64,000 bases of DNA from assembly GCA_025084515.1 (NCBI GenBank), contig JAJAGP010000240.1, positions 62,001-126,000 of the forward strand, read 5' to 3'. The notes under the pieces were generated by a model. That model was not told the origin of the DNA. It saw only the letters and a list, made by a program, of their open reading frames with translations, and searched no databases. Shown piece after piece: positions 11,038 to 22,528 of this stretch (the first letter of the stretch is position 1; each line of letters begins with the position of its first letter). The stretch is from Ancistrus triradiatus (lineage: Eukaryota > Chordata > Actinopteri > Siluriformes > Loricariidae). A program made the position numbers and the translations under genes.

Positions 11038-11404
11038 TCATTAAGCAATAGGAGGGACGTGCTTTGGAGGATCCACCCGGTATCTATTTCAATCATGTCT
11101 CTGCTTTTTAAAAATATGTTTATAAATGTGATCTTTATGTGCTTCTGTTTAAAATATTTACAGAAAAGTTAAGGCTTGTTTTAGTGGGATAAGAATCCTG
11201 GCATTATTTCATAAACAGGGAAATTGAAATGAATGCAAAAAAATCCATTTAAAAAAAAGAAACACGTATGGGATATATCATTACATTCGGTTTTAATTTT
11301 TTAATTTCTCTCTCAGAAATGACTATAATTAGAAGTAAGTGGCGCTTTTGGTAAATAGGCACAAAGCAGGTTATAATTAAATGTGTTTGTATTATTATTA
11401 ATTA

Positions 11405-12375
11405 CACACTGACTCTAGCCTGTTATGTGGGGCCACCCCCGGTCTGCTTGTGACACCACAGTCCCAGCCCTCTAATCCCAAAGGAACTCAAGCTCAGAGG
11501 GTGGAAGCCCCTGGTGAGGTGGAACACGGTCTTAAGTCCTTATTATCCCAAGTCTGATGGCTTTTGACTAGATTTAGACCGAGATGCATGGCTTGGGTCA
11601 CTGGGGCCGGAGTCTGGAGTCATGTCTGGCCTGCCTGCCTTGTCCGTTAGCCAGGAGTGTCGGGTGGGCGGTCTGGCTGAACTGGGCTTTGGTCCTCGTG
11701 ATCTTGACTGGTGCATCCTTGCCTTAGACTAAGGGCAGAGCTGGGGGTTCATAGTCAAAGAGTCTTATGGTGATCAGAGACATTGGGTTGCTATCTTCTG
11801 CCTCCCATGGGGTTTCCAATGTCTCATGTGATCCCTCTTGGCTGTGTTACCTACCAGTTCTCCTCTTTCTAGCTATGCTGCTATAGCTAATGCTGCCGGG
11901 GTCTCATGCTACACATGGCATCAGTGATTGTTAATAGACACTGTGCTCTTAATCAATAACTAATTACATTTTCCGGTACCAGTTCCAGCCCCACACGATG
12001 TTCATCCGCTGCAGCTTCACCCAAGCTGCTTCCGTCATCAGCTCCAGCCCCACCATACCCAGACCACTTAATGCCGATGTGCATATTTTACATTTTATTC
12101 GAACTATGACTCCATGACTTTAGTTTCGCTCTTAGATTTATCATCTACGCTGCCCAAGGAGGTTGGGTCCCTTTATGAGTCTTGGTCCTCCCAAGGTTTC
12201 TTCCTCATAACACTTAGGGAGTGTTTCCTTGCCACTGTCGCCCTAGACTTGCTCAATTTGGGACTGGACGTAGATATTAGGAGATAATCTAAACTTGTAA
12301 AGTTACTTTGAGACAATGCTCCATTGTAAAAAGCGCTATATAAATAGATCTTACTTGACTTGACATGCAGACAAG
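11405..12375 (+). repeat. Dispersed repeat, long copy
   Basis: From 'gcatccttgccttag' (about 11713) to 'gcgctatataaatagatc' (12350) this matches 38005-38752 in order, with indels: 'agggcagagctgggggttcat', 'tgctgccggggtctcatgcta', 'gcccaaggaggttgggtccc', 'gagacaatgctccattgtaa'. The left flank 11405-11712 looks like part of the same unit ('gactggtgcatccttg'). A non-LTR retroelement tail or SINE-like composite; no frame is preserved. Confidence 0.5.
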
Positions 12376-12599
12376 ACCCAGGCTGCTCCACCTGGAATTG
12401 AACCCAGAACCTTAAATTCCAAGTGGAGCAGGTTCAATTCCCTCCACTGGCCAGAGGATTGGCTCTGTGGTAGATCAAGTTTATTTCACGACAGAACAAA
12501 CTCTCTTCAAAAGGAATTGTCATTTATCAGCTCTTGGCATGTCTGTGTTTCATGTTTTGAGCCACCTTCCTTGATCACAGCACTCATTCTTCCTTTATA

Positions 12600-13050
12600 A
12601 TTCTTGATGATTGGATCTTGTAGCTCCTCTAACGACAACAGACACACGTCGGTTCTTTAAAACAGGTGTTTATTTCTTGAGCTGGACTTCTCTCTCTCAG
12701 TCTTGTACTTTAGTTTGATGCACATTACACGAATACATCAATAAACAGCTTGAAATGAAAAAGCTAATGGCACCTAGTGCTAGCATGAAACAAAGCCACT
12801 GTGCAACGTAAACAAATACCTCGTTGACTGCTTCTCATGAAAACAGGTTCTTGAGTCCTTAAGAGTGTATCAAAAGTGTATTTGACTGTCCATTAGCACT
12901 AGCAAATGACTTCTCGAACAATAAACGGAGCCTCCTAGCACCGGCTTGCCTTCTCCAGTTCACAAAAAACAATTTAAGTCTCGCTGTACGCTGCAATGCA
13001 TTCTCGCGAGACACGTGACTCTGTGCCTCGCCTCACAGTGTTTTAACTGA
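12600..13050. repeat. Possible solo LTR or other non-coding repeat
   Basis: 'aaaacaggtgtttatttc' (an inverted AATAAA context), CpG-bearing 'ctcgcgagacacgtgactc', and no coding frame. The texture recalls a solo LTR read on the minus strand, but I could not find a target duplication or a second copy in the window. Confidence 0.2.
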
Positions 13051-13519
13051 AATAATGAATTCAGTACATATCAGATTACAGCATATACACGTTTTAACCT
13101 TACAATGAACTACTTTTTTAATACAGTACATGAAATTACGAACTTCAAGATTTTAGAATTTACTCAACGTATCATTTTCGTTAGGAAACAAAGGGTCGTT
13201 AACGAAAACGGATAAAAATCAATCGTCGACAACATTAACACTGTTGATGAGAAACTGAGATACAGAATTTCAATGGCATAAGCTTCCTGAAGCTCAATAA
13301 ACATGAACAGTGGTCACAAGGGGTGGCTCACTGAAAAATACTGCACTTTCCTTTGAGATTAATAAGGTTTTGTCTTGTCTTGTTGTGTAGTGTCCTGTCC
13401 TGTCCAGTCTAGGCAAATCACCCACAGAACTGGAAAAAGCACTTCATAAAAGTGTACATTGTCAGCGTAACCCTTTCAGCCCTGTTGTTTTACATGATTT
13501 CAACATTTTTGCATCATTT

Positions 13520-13570
13520 GGAGTACATTATTTTAGCAGAAGCCCTTATCCAGAGCAACTTACACAGTGT
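13520..13570 (-). repeat. SINE tail fragment
   Basis: 'ttagcagaagcccttatccagagcaacttac' is the complement of the 'ctctggataaggg...tgctaaatg' SINE tail seen at 38915-38940. Confidence 0.5.
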
Positions 13571-14640
13571 GCTTGTCTTGCTGCATGACCCACCTTCTCT
13601 TGAGATTCAGTTCATGGACAGATGTCCTGACATTTCCTTTAGAATTCTCTGATATAATTCAGAATTCATTGTTCCATCAGTGATGGGAAGCCGTCCTGCC
13701 CAGATGCAGCAAAACAGGCCCAAACCATGATACTACCACCATGTTTCACAGATGGGATAAGGTTCTTATGCTGGAATGCAGTGTTTTCCTTTCTCCAAAC
13801 ATAACGCTTTTCTTTTAAACCAAAAAGTTCTATTTTGATATCATCTGTCCACAAAACATTCTTCTAATAGCCTCCTGGCTCGTCCACGGGATCTTTAGCA
13901 AACTGCAGACGAGCAGCAACGTTCTTTTTGGAGAGCAGTGGCTTTCTCCTTGCAACCCTGCCATGCACACCATTGTTGTTCAGTGTTCTTCTGATGGTGG
14001 ACTCATGAACATTAACATTAGTCAATGTGAAAGAGGCCTTTAGTTGTTTAGAAGTTTCCCTGGGGTTCTCTGTGACCTCGCCAACTATTACACGCCTTGC
14101 TCTTGGAGTGCTGGGGGAGGGTAACAGTGGTCTTGAATTTCCTCCATTTGTACACAATCTGTCTGACTGTGGATGGGTGGAGTCCAAACTCTTTAGAGAT
14201 GGTTTTGTAACCTTTTCCAGCCTGATTAGCATCAACAACTCTTTTTCTGAGGTCCTCAGAAATCTCCTGTGTTCTTGCCATGATACACTTCCAGAAATGT
14301 GTTGTGAAGAGCAGACTTCCTGTTCCTTCAGATCCCTGTTCTTTAAATAAAACAGGGTGCCCACTCACACCTGATTGTCATCCCATGATTGAAAACACCT
14401 GACTCTAATTTCACCTTCAAATTAACTGCTAATCCTAGAGGGTCACATACTTTTGCCGCTCACTAATATGTAATGTATGATCATTTTCCTCAATAAATAA
14501 ATGACCAAGTATAATATTTTTGTCTCATCTGTTTAACTGGGTTCTCTTTATCTACTTTGGAAATCTGATGATGTTTTAGGTCATATTTATTCAGAAATAC
14601 AGAAAATTCAAAAGAGTTCACAAACTTTCAAGCACCACTG
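13571..14640 (-). mobile_element. Truncated Tc1-like transposon (copy 2)
   Basis: The right end is intact ('caagcaccactg' to 14640, then TA). The left end is missing: the sequence begins inside the transposase with 'gtcttgctgcatgacccacc', preceded by a short deletion. The minus strand carries the transposase start (ATG at 14281, 'MARTQEISEDL', then the HTH 'GYKTISKEFGLHPSTV') and a catalytic-domain piece (13666-13854, 'GGSIMVWACFAASG'), separated by frameshifts and a deletion near 14108. Dead copy. Its right part was carried into the lysozyme duplication. Confidence 0.88.
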
Positions 14641-14642
14641 TA

Positions 14643-14800
14643 TGATTATGTCATTTATGTCATATAAGACACCCTTATCCAAAGCAACTTACAATTGATA
14701 TAATTATACCTTTGGCAGAGGGGGATTTGAACCCTGGACTTTTCAGTCCATAGGCTACTACCTTGACCACTAGGCTATCATTGTCTGATTGAAAATTATA
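14643..14800 (-). repeat. tRNA-derived SINE fragment upstream of lysozyme B
   Basis: Minus strand: 'tagcctagtggtcaagg', then 'gtccagggttcaaatccccc' (box B), then 'ttgctttggataagg'. Duplicated at 19218-19375 with few changes. Confidence 0.6.
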
Positions 14801-15217
14801 TTGAAAATTGCACTTTTTTTCCCCTCACTCACTCACTTTCTTATCTGCTTAATCCTTTACAGGGTCACGCTAGAGCCAGTGCCTAGCAGGCGGCATAGGA
14901 TACTGAAACTTGACATACTGAAATATTTTGATTCTCTAAACCTACTTAGTGCACAGAAATAATTTTTGATTCATTATATTAAATTCAAGAAGCAAAGGGT
15001 TAACAATTCATGGCAGCACTGTTTGTTTTTGCCAGCTTGTTATTGTTGGAAACAAAACATTACCATTGCCAAATACTTGGAATTCCTTGCTGAACTGCTA
15101 AACATTAGTTTAGCAAATCACAGTAAGCGTTAGTCACACAGAGATAAAGTTCCATAAGGGAAATGACAGATTATGTAACAAGAGAATTAGCCCCATGTTA
15201 ACTTCCTGTTTTCAGTA

Positions 15218-15225
15218 GAGGAAGT
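15218..15225 (+). promoter_or_regulatory. Candidate PU.1/ETS site upstream of lysozyme B
   Basis: GAGGAAGT, a PU.1-type ETS core, lies about 95 bases upstream of the ATG, next to the inverse-oriented core 'acttcctg' at 15201. In copy C the matching octamer is GAGGCAGT (19791-19798), which breaks the GGAA core. Motif match only; binding is inferred from the myeloid biology of lysozyme genes. Confidence 0.3.
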
Positions 15226-15258
15226 TGTCTCTGGTTTTGCTTACGCTTTCACAAAGCC

Positions 15259-15267
15259 TATTTAATA
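15259..15267 (+). promoter_or_regulatory. TATA-like box of lysozyme B
   Basis: TATTTAATA 51 bases upstream of the ATG, conserved exactly in copy C at 19823-19831. Confidence 0.4.
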
Positions 15268-15317
15268 ACAGCCAGCCAGAGCTATCAGAATACGTGTTGC
15301 TTTCTAACGGCAGAATC

Positions 15318-18254
15318 ATGGGTGAGTTGCTCTTTCATCTAACGTTTTTCCTTTCCTTAGCTTGCATTTTTGGAGATGTCACAAAGATCGACACGACTGG
15401 GGCATCCGTGGCAACGGCTCGCCAGGACAAACTCACCGTGAAAGGTATACACGCTCTATCTCGTGTCTTTTAGTTAGAACCCGGCCTTGACTGTAATCAT
15501 GTTGCATCTGTGCTAAAGGGGTGGCAGCCTCGTACAAACTGGCTGAGCATGATCTGAAGAGGATGGAGCAGTACAAGAACATCATCAAGAAAGTTGGTGC
15601 AGCTAAGCAGATGGAGCCCGCTGTGATCGCAGCCATCATATCCAGAGAGTCGAGGGCAGGAGCAGCTCTTGTGAATGGCTGGGGGGATCATGGCAATGGA
15701 TTCGGACTCATGCAGGTTTGTTAAAAGGAGTCCTTGTTAAAAAAAAAAGAAAAGAATCTGTTGTGTTTAGAATGTTAGTATTCTGAAACCAGTTTTACCA
15801 AAAGACCAGCAAGACCATGCAAGCTTGCAGACCAGTGCTAACCAGCATCAACCGGTTTTGGACCGAAAACTTGGAGCATGGAACTCATTGACCAGCATCC
15901 AAAACCCAACACAAGCTTTGCTTTGTTTTAAGCAGGGATTCTACAGCGTAGCATTTTATACTGTACATGATTAATCAGGGCTACCTCAGAGGTACGAGTG
16001 AAGACAAGCTAACTGTCTAACTGAAGCTTTGTTCGTTCTGTGATTGTGTAACTTTACCACACCTAACTGGAGTTTCTCTTATTGCAACATGTTCTGTTAG
16101 TATTATACATTACTTAATAAATGTTTTCCTGATTCATGAGGTAAATTACATGGCATGGATTCAAGCTTAATGCCTGATCTACTCAGATCAATCATCTCTG
16201 ACCGTGGGTTCATGTATGTAGGGAATTGTATGAGTAAGCTAAATCATTATTCTCAGCTGTCTGCCTGTTTCATGCAACATATTTGCAGAATCTCAGTAAC
16301 TAACAAATAACTTCTGAAAGCTTTCTTCTTATGACTGTTTAGCTGATTCTCTACAGTACATCTGAAGTTAGTCTGGTCCAAGTTGAATCAGAAAGTGTAT
16401 TTTGTCTCTAAATCTCTCTCAGAGAAAGAAGAGGCAGTGCTTTGGGCATTCAATCCTTTAATCTCAATTTGTTCCTGTTTGTATGTAATCTGATATGACT
16501 GTACGTTGTGATACGTTTAAGGATAAACAAAATTGTTTGCTTAGATTTTTGTTGTTCCTGCCCTTTCTGGGACTTTGGCCAAGAAGGAAATTAGCAGTAA
16601 AGTCAGAATGGTTATGGTTATGTGATTGCTTTCCTGTGCTTACACTGAGCGGTGTCACTGCCTCAGAACAGACTCACATTGAACTCCATTAAGAATCATG
16701 TGATATAATATATAATAGAAATAAATATATACATATATATATATATATTTCTGCTTTCTACAGGTTGACAAACGTTACCACACTCCAAGGGGAGCCTGGA
16801 ACAGTGAGGAACATCTTATCCAAGGCACTGAGATCCTAATCGATTCTATCAAAGCAATTCAGAAGAAATTCCCCACCTGGCCCAAAGAGCATCAGTTTAA
16901 AGGTATGAACCGTCACTTTCTGAACTGCTTCCTGTTTTGTTAAATAAATACTTTCTGCAGTAATGTTTCCTCTTTATGTACACAATAGTACACAATGAGG
17001 CACACAGTTGTAATCCGTTAAACCACAGCAAGTTACCATGAACGAATATAGACAGATAGAAGCGAACCCTTCATCATTCAGTACAACTGCATAAGTATGA
17101 TCTAAAACATCATCAGATTTACACATAAGTCCTAAATGTAGATAGAGAGCCCAGTTTACCAACTGAGGCAAAACTATATGTATTATGCTTCATTTATTTA
17201 TTGAGGAAAATGATCCAATATGACATATCTGTGATCCTGTCAGTCCTATAGAAGGTAACAGTGGTCTGTCTGACTGTGGATTGGTGGAGTCCAGACTCTT
17301 TAGATGAACCTTTTCCAGCCTGATGAGCATCGACATCTCTTTATGAGGTCCTCAAAAATCGTTGTTCATACCATGATACACTTCCACAAATGTGTATTGT
17401 GATGTGGATAGATCACTGTTCTTTAAAAACAACAGGGTGAACACTCACACCTGACTGAAAACACCGGACTCAAATTTCACCTTCAATTCATTACCTACTA
17501 ATAATAGACATTCAAATTTAGAGGTTCGTATTACTCTAAGTGGGTTCTTCTTATCTACTTTTAGGACTTGTGTGGAAATCTGATGTTGTTCACAAACGTT
17601 TAAGCCACAATGTAACAGCTAGTGGTTTGTAAAATAGGGGAAGCCCATAAGCTCACATCTGTTCACTTTATTTGTAAAAGAGAAGCCGTGCATACATGCA
17701 GTTCAAATTAATGGGGCGCAGTCTAACAGACGGCGAGATTTATTCTTCTCTGTCTACCACACCCTCTCAGAGTCCACTTACTGCTAGTGAAGCTTGTGTG
17801 CCCTGGCATGGCTCAAAAAGATCAGTTAAAAGCCGTTTGTCCAATGAGCATTAATCTTTGGTCCTGTTAATTCAGCGAGTATGTGAACAAGCAATAGACA
17901 CCCAGAGACACACAGGCTTCAGTTAGTGTCTATTATCTCTGTTTCAGGGGCTGATATATTTGATTGGCTAAAACATTGAATTCTGCCAAGATTATTGAAG
18001 AATGTGAACAATTTTTATATGTATTATGCGAAAGTACTTTATGTTATCGAAAATTAAACAATGCTGTCTGATCACATTCATAAAAAACTGCTCTTCCTTC
18101 TATACTCTCACCTGTTTCAGGGGGAATATCAGCCTACAATGCTGGTGTGCGCAACGTCCGCTCATATGAAGGCATGGACATCGGGACCACTGGAAATGAT
18201 TATGCCAATGATGTGGTGGCCAGAGCCCAGTGGTACAAACGTCATGGCTATTGA
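15318..18254 (+). CDS. Goose-type lysozyme, copy B (5 exons, 185 aa)
   Basis: Coding exons: 15318-15321 (ATG G), 15361-15444, 15519-15715, 16764-16902, 18121-18254; GT-AG introns; 558 bases in frame throughout. GH23 peptidoglycan hydrolase with Glu73, Asp86 and Asp97 in 'ISRESRAG', 'NGWGDHGNG' and 'LMQVDK', substrate-cleft 'GGISAYNAG', and the terminal 'ARAQWYKRHGY'. The N terminus 'MACIFGDVTKIDTTGAS' is typical of fish goose-type lysozymes; there is no secretion signal, so release would be unconventional or the enzyme intracellular. The only cysteine is Cys3. A poly(A) signal follows at 18282. Intron 4 carries a decayed Tc1 fragment (about 17095-17600). The closest relative is copy C, with 15 residue differences by eye. 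Confidence 0.97.
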
Positions 18255-18281
18255 GCAGCCTGTAAAATGCACCAGTGCTTA

Positions 18282-18287
18282 AATAAA
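18282..18287 (+). terminator. Poly(A) signal of lysozyme B
   Basis: AATAAA 28 bases after the stop codon, preserved in copy C at 22199. Confidence 0.65.
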
Positions 18288-18611
18288 TCTTTACCCTGTA
18301 TTGAATGAAGTTGTGGTTGCTTTGTTAACTTGCAGTAATCACAGTGCAGTTTTATATTTATAATGTTTTCAGTGCTTTTATGATTTGGCTTGGTGAAATG
18401 ATGTGGACCAGTCAATCAAAAGAGTACGAAAGATATAAACAAAGAAATGGCTGAATTGTGCAGTACTGTACTGTACTAAATGCTTTCATATTGCATTTAG
18501 TTAATATTATTGTTTAAAATAAAACACTGTGCAAAGTGTCTAAACTACTATGTGACTATGGTAATGCCTGGTCAACCTCCATTTTGGTCAATGTCCATGT
18601 TCACAGAAGTT

Positions 18612-19215
18612 GTCACACTCGCTAACTATTACATGCCTTGTTCTTGAAGTGATCTTTGTTGGTCGACCACTCCTGGGGAGGATAACAATGGTCTTGAATT
18701 TCCTCCATTTGTACACAATCTGTCTGACTGTGGATGGGTGGAGTCCAAACTCTTTAGAGATGGTTTTGTAACCTTTTCCAGCCTGATTAGCATCAACAAC
18801 CCTTTTTCTGAGGTCTTCAGAAATCTCCTTTGTTTGTGCCATGATACACTTCCAGAAATGTGTGTTGTGAAGAGCAGACTTCCTGTTAATTCAGATCCCT
18901 GTTCTTTAAATAAAACAAGGTGCCCACTCACACCTGATTGTCATCCCATGATTGAAAACACCTGACTCTAATTTCACCTTCAAATTACCTGTTAATCCTA
19001 GAGGGTCACATACTTTTGCCACTCACTAATATGTAATATTGGATGATTTTCCTCAATAAATAAATGACCAAGTGTAATATTTTTGTCTCATTTGTTTAAC
19101 TGGGTTCTCTTTATCTACTTTTAGGACTTGTGTGGAAATCTGATGATGTTTTAGGTCATATTTATGCAGAAATACAGAAAATTCTAAAGAGTTCACAAAC
19201 TTTCAAGCACCACTG
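18612..19215 (-). mobile_element. Duplicated right half of a Tc1-like element (copy 3)
   Basis: Same right end and TA as copy 2, and the transposase start with 'MAQTKEISEDLRKRV' on the minus strand (18588-18842 open). It begins abruptly at the duplication joint. It retains 'gatctttgttggtcgaccac', which copy 2 has lost, so that deletion in copy 2 happened after the duplication. Confidence 0.85.
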
Positions 19216-19217
19216 TA

Positions 19218-19375
19218 TGATTATGTCATTTATGTCATATAAGACACCCTTATCCAAAGCAACTTACAATTGATATAATTATACCTTTGGCAGAGGGGGG
19301 ATTTGAACCCTGGACTTTTTGGTCCATAGGCTACTACCTTGACCACTAGGCTATCATTGTCTGATTGAAAATTAT
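19218..19375 (-). repeat. tRNA-derived SINE fragment upstream of lysozyme C
   Basis: Duplicate of 14643-14800, carried in the tandem duplication; box B 'gggttcaaatcc' on the minus strand. Confidence 0.6.
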
Positions 19376-19822
19376 TCTGAAAATTGCACTTTTTTTCTCA
19401 CTCACTCACTTTCTTATCTGCTTAACCCTTTACAGGGTCACGCTAGAGCTAGTGCCTAGCAGGCGGCATAGGATACCGAAACTTGAAGTACTGAAATATT
19501 TTGATTCTCTAAACCTACTTAGTGCACAGAAATAATTTTTGCTTCATTAAATTCAATTCAAGAAGCAAAGGGTTAACAATTCATGGCAGCACTGTTTGTT
19601 TTTGCCAGCTTGTTGTTGTTGGGAACAAAACATTACCATTGCCAAATACTTGGAATTCCTTGCTGAACTGCTAAACATTAGTTTAGCAATTCACAGTAAG
19701 CGTTAGTCACACAGAGATAAAGTTCCATAAGGGAAATGACAGATTATGTAACAAGATAATTAGTTCCATGTTAACTTCCTGTTTTCAGTAGAGGCAGTTT
19801 TTGCTTTCACTTTCACAAAGCC

Positions 19823-19831
19823 TATTTAATA
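19823..19831 (+). promoter_or_regulatory. TATA-like box of lysozyme C
   Basis: TATTTAATA, identical to copy B and at similar spacing from the ATG (54 bases). Confidence 0.4.
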
Positions 19832-19884
19832 ACAGCCAGCCAGAGCTATCAGAATATGTGTTGCGTCTTCCTAACGGCAGGATC

Positions 19885-22171
19885 ATGGGTGAGTTGCTCT
19901 TTCATCTAATGAATTTCCTTGCCTCTGTCTTGGTCTCAGGGTCACAGACTTTCTTTTACATGTCACTGCTAGCTAGCGTTTTTGGAGATGTCACAAAGAT
20001 CGACACGACTGGGGCATCAGAGGCAACGGCTCGCCAGGACAAACTCACCGTGAAAGGTATACACGCTCTATCTCTTGTCTTTTAGTTAGAACCTGGCCTT
20101 GACTGTAATCATGTTGCATCTGTGCTAAAGGGGTGGAAGCCTCGTACAAACTGGCTGAGCATGATCTGAAGGGGATGGAGAAGTACAAGACCATCATCAA
20201 GAAAGTTGGCACAGGTAAGCAGATGGAGCCCGCTGTGATCGCAGCCATCATATCCAGAGAGTCAAGGGCAGGAGCAGCTCTTGTGAATGGCTGGGGGGAT
20301 CATGGCAATGGATTCGGACTCATGCAGGTTTGTTAAAAGGAGTCCTTGTTAAAAAAAAGAGAAAAGACAAGAATCTGTTGTGTTTAGAATGTTAGTATTC
20401 TGAAACCAGTTTTACCAAAAGACCAGCAAGGCCATGCAAGAAGGAAATGATCAGTAAAGTCAGAATGGTTATGGTTATGTGATTGCTTTCTTGTGTTTAC
20501 ACTGAGCGGTGTCACTGCCTCAGAACAGACTCACATTGAACTCCATTAAGAATCATGTGATATAATATGTTATATAAATAAATATATATATTTATTTCTG
20601 ATTTGTACAGGTTGACAAACGTTACCACACTCCAAGGGGAGCCTGGAACAGTGAGGAACATCTTATGCAAGGCACTGACATCCTGACCGATTCTATCAAA
20701 GCAATTCAGAAGAAATTCCCCACCTGGCCCAAAGAGCATCAGTTTAAAGGTATGAACTGTCACTTTCTGAATTGCTTCCTGTTTTGTTAAATAAATACTT
20801 TGTGTTGCTGTAATGTTTTTCCTCTTTATGTTCACAATAGTACACAATGAGGCACACAGTTGTAATCCGTTAAACCACAGCAAGTTACCATGAACGAATA
20901 TAGACAGATAGAAGCGAACCCTTCATCATTGTCAGTACAACTGCATAAGTATGATCTAAAACATCATCAGATTTACACATAAGTCCTAAATGTAGATAGA
21001 GAGCCCAGTTTAACAACTGAGGCAAAACTATATGTATTATGCTTCATGTATTTATTGAGGAAAATGATCCAATATGACATATCTGTGATCCTGTCAGTCC
21101 TATAGAAGGTAACAGTGGTCTGTCTGACTGTGGATTGGTGGAGTCCAAACTCTTTAGATGGTCTTGTACCCTTTTCCAGCCTGATGAGCATCGACATCTC
21201 TTTATGAGGTCCTCAAAAATCGTTGTTCATACCATGATACACTTCCACAAATGTGTATTGTGATGTGGATAGATCACTGTTCTTTAAATACAACAGGGTG
21301 AACACTCACACCTGACTAAAAACACCGGACTCAAATTTCACCTTCAATTCATTACCTACTAATAATAGAGGTTCACATTTAGAGGTTCGTATTACTCTAA
21401 GTGGGTTCTTCTTATCTACTTTTAGGACTTGTGTGGAAATCTGATATTGTTCACAAACCTTTAAGCCACAATATAACAGCTAGTGGTTTTTAAAATTGGG
21501 GAAGCCCATAAGCTCACATCTGTTCACTTTATTTGTAAAAGAGAAGCCGTGCATACATGCAGTTCAAATTAATGGGGCACAGTCTAACAGACGGCGAGAT
21601 TTATTCTTCTCTGTCTACCACACCCTCTCACAGTTCACTTACTGCTAGTGAAGCTTGTGTGCCCTGGCATGGCTCAAAAAGATCAGAAAGATCATAAAAG
21701 TGGATTGTCCAATGAGCATTAATCTTTGGTCCTGTTAATTCAGCGAGTATGTGAACAAGCAATAGACACCCAGAGACACACAGGCTTCAGTTAGTGTCTA
21801 TTAGCTCTGTTTCAGGGGCTTCTTCAAAGGAGATTTTCATCAGAAGGAGTTTGAGTGTAATATTCCAGTGAGATATTTGATTGGCTAAAACATTGAATTC
21901 TGCCAAGATTATTGAAGAATGTGAACAATTTTTATATGTATTATGCGAAAGTACTATATGTTACAGAAAATTAAACAATGCTGTCTGATCACATTCATAA
22001 AAAACTGCTCTTCCTTCTATACTCTCACCTGTTTCAGGGGGAATATCAGCCTACAATGCTGGTGTGAGCAACGTCCGCTCATATGAACACATGGACCTCG
22101 GGACCACTGGAAATGATTATGCCAATGATGTGGTGGCCAGAGCCCAGTGGTACAAACGTCATGGCTATTGA
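19885..22171 (+). CDS. Goose-type lysozyme, copy C (5 exons, 185 aa)
   Basis: Coding exons: 19885-19888 (ATG G), 19973-20056, 20131-20327, 20611-20749, 22038-22171; GT-AG introns; total 558 bases. Glu73, Asp86 and Asp97 are all present, with the same substrate-cleft motif as copy B. By-eye differences from B: C3S, I4V, V18E, A32E, R44G, Q47K, N50T, A57T, A58G, I114M, E118D, I121T, R152S, G159H, I162L. No cysteine remains. Intron 3 is only 283 bases (1048 in B) through a 760 bp deletion between two CAAG words. Intron 1 is about 50 bases longer than in B; of two possible AG acceptors the one at 19971-19972 keeps the frame. Poly(A) signal AATAAA at 22199. Appears functional. Confidence 0.97.
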
Positions 22172-22198
22172 GCAGCCTGTAAAATGCACCAGTGCTTG

Positions 22199-22204
22199 AA
22201 TAAA
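22199..22204 (+). terminator. Poly(A) signal of lysozyme C
   Basis: AATAAA 28 bases after the stop codon, as in copy B. Confidence 0.65.
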
Positions 22205-22528
22205 TCTTTACCCTGTATTGAATGATGATGTTGTTTCTTTGTTAACTTGCAGTAATCACAGTGCAGTCTTATATTTATAATTTTTTCAGTGCTCTTATGA
22301 TTTGGCTTGGTGAAATGATGTGGACCAGTCAATCAAAAGAGTACGAAAGATATAAAGAAAGGAATTGCTGTATTGTGCAGTACTGTACTGTACTAAATGC
22401 TTTCATATTGCATTTAATTAATATTATTGTTTAAAATAAAACACTGTGCAAAGTGTCTAAACTACTATGTGACTATGGTAATGCCTGGTCAACCTCCATT
22501 TTGGTCAACGTCCACTTTCATAGAAGTT

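Larger units (their letters stand above)
14072..18611 (+). repeat. Tandem duplication unit 1 (carries lysozyme B)
   Basis: Near-identical to 18612-22528 in exons, introns, the upstream SINE and the 3' flank. The unit starts inside the Tc1 at 'gtgacctcgccaactatta' (14072) and ends in 'acagaagtt' (18611). Main length differences: 760 bp of intron 3 kept here and lost in unit 2; about 50 bp each in introns 1 and 4 present only in unit 2. Confidence 0.88.
18612..22528 (+). repeat. Tandem duplication unit 2 (carries lysozyme C)
   Basis: Direct repeat of 14072-18611. The 3' ends of both units share 'aacctccattttggtca' and 'agaagtt'. After 22528 the sequence is unique, and before 14072 unit 1 continues in Tc1 sequence that unit 2 lacks. 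Confidence 0.88.

Noticed and set aside
20512..20883. 123-codon minus-strand frame
   Set aside because: Antisense of lysozyme C exon 4 and neighbouring introns; not kept open in copy B.
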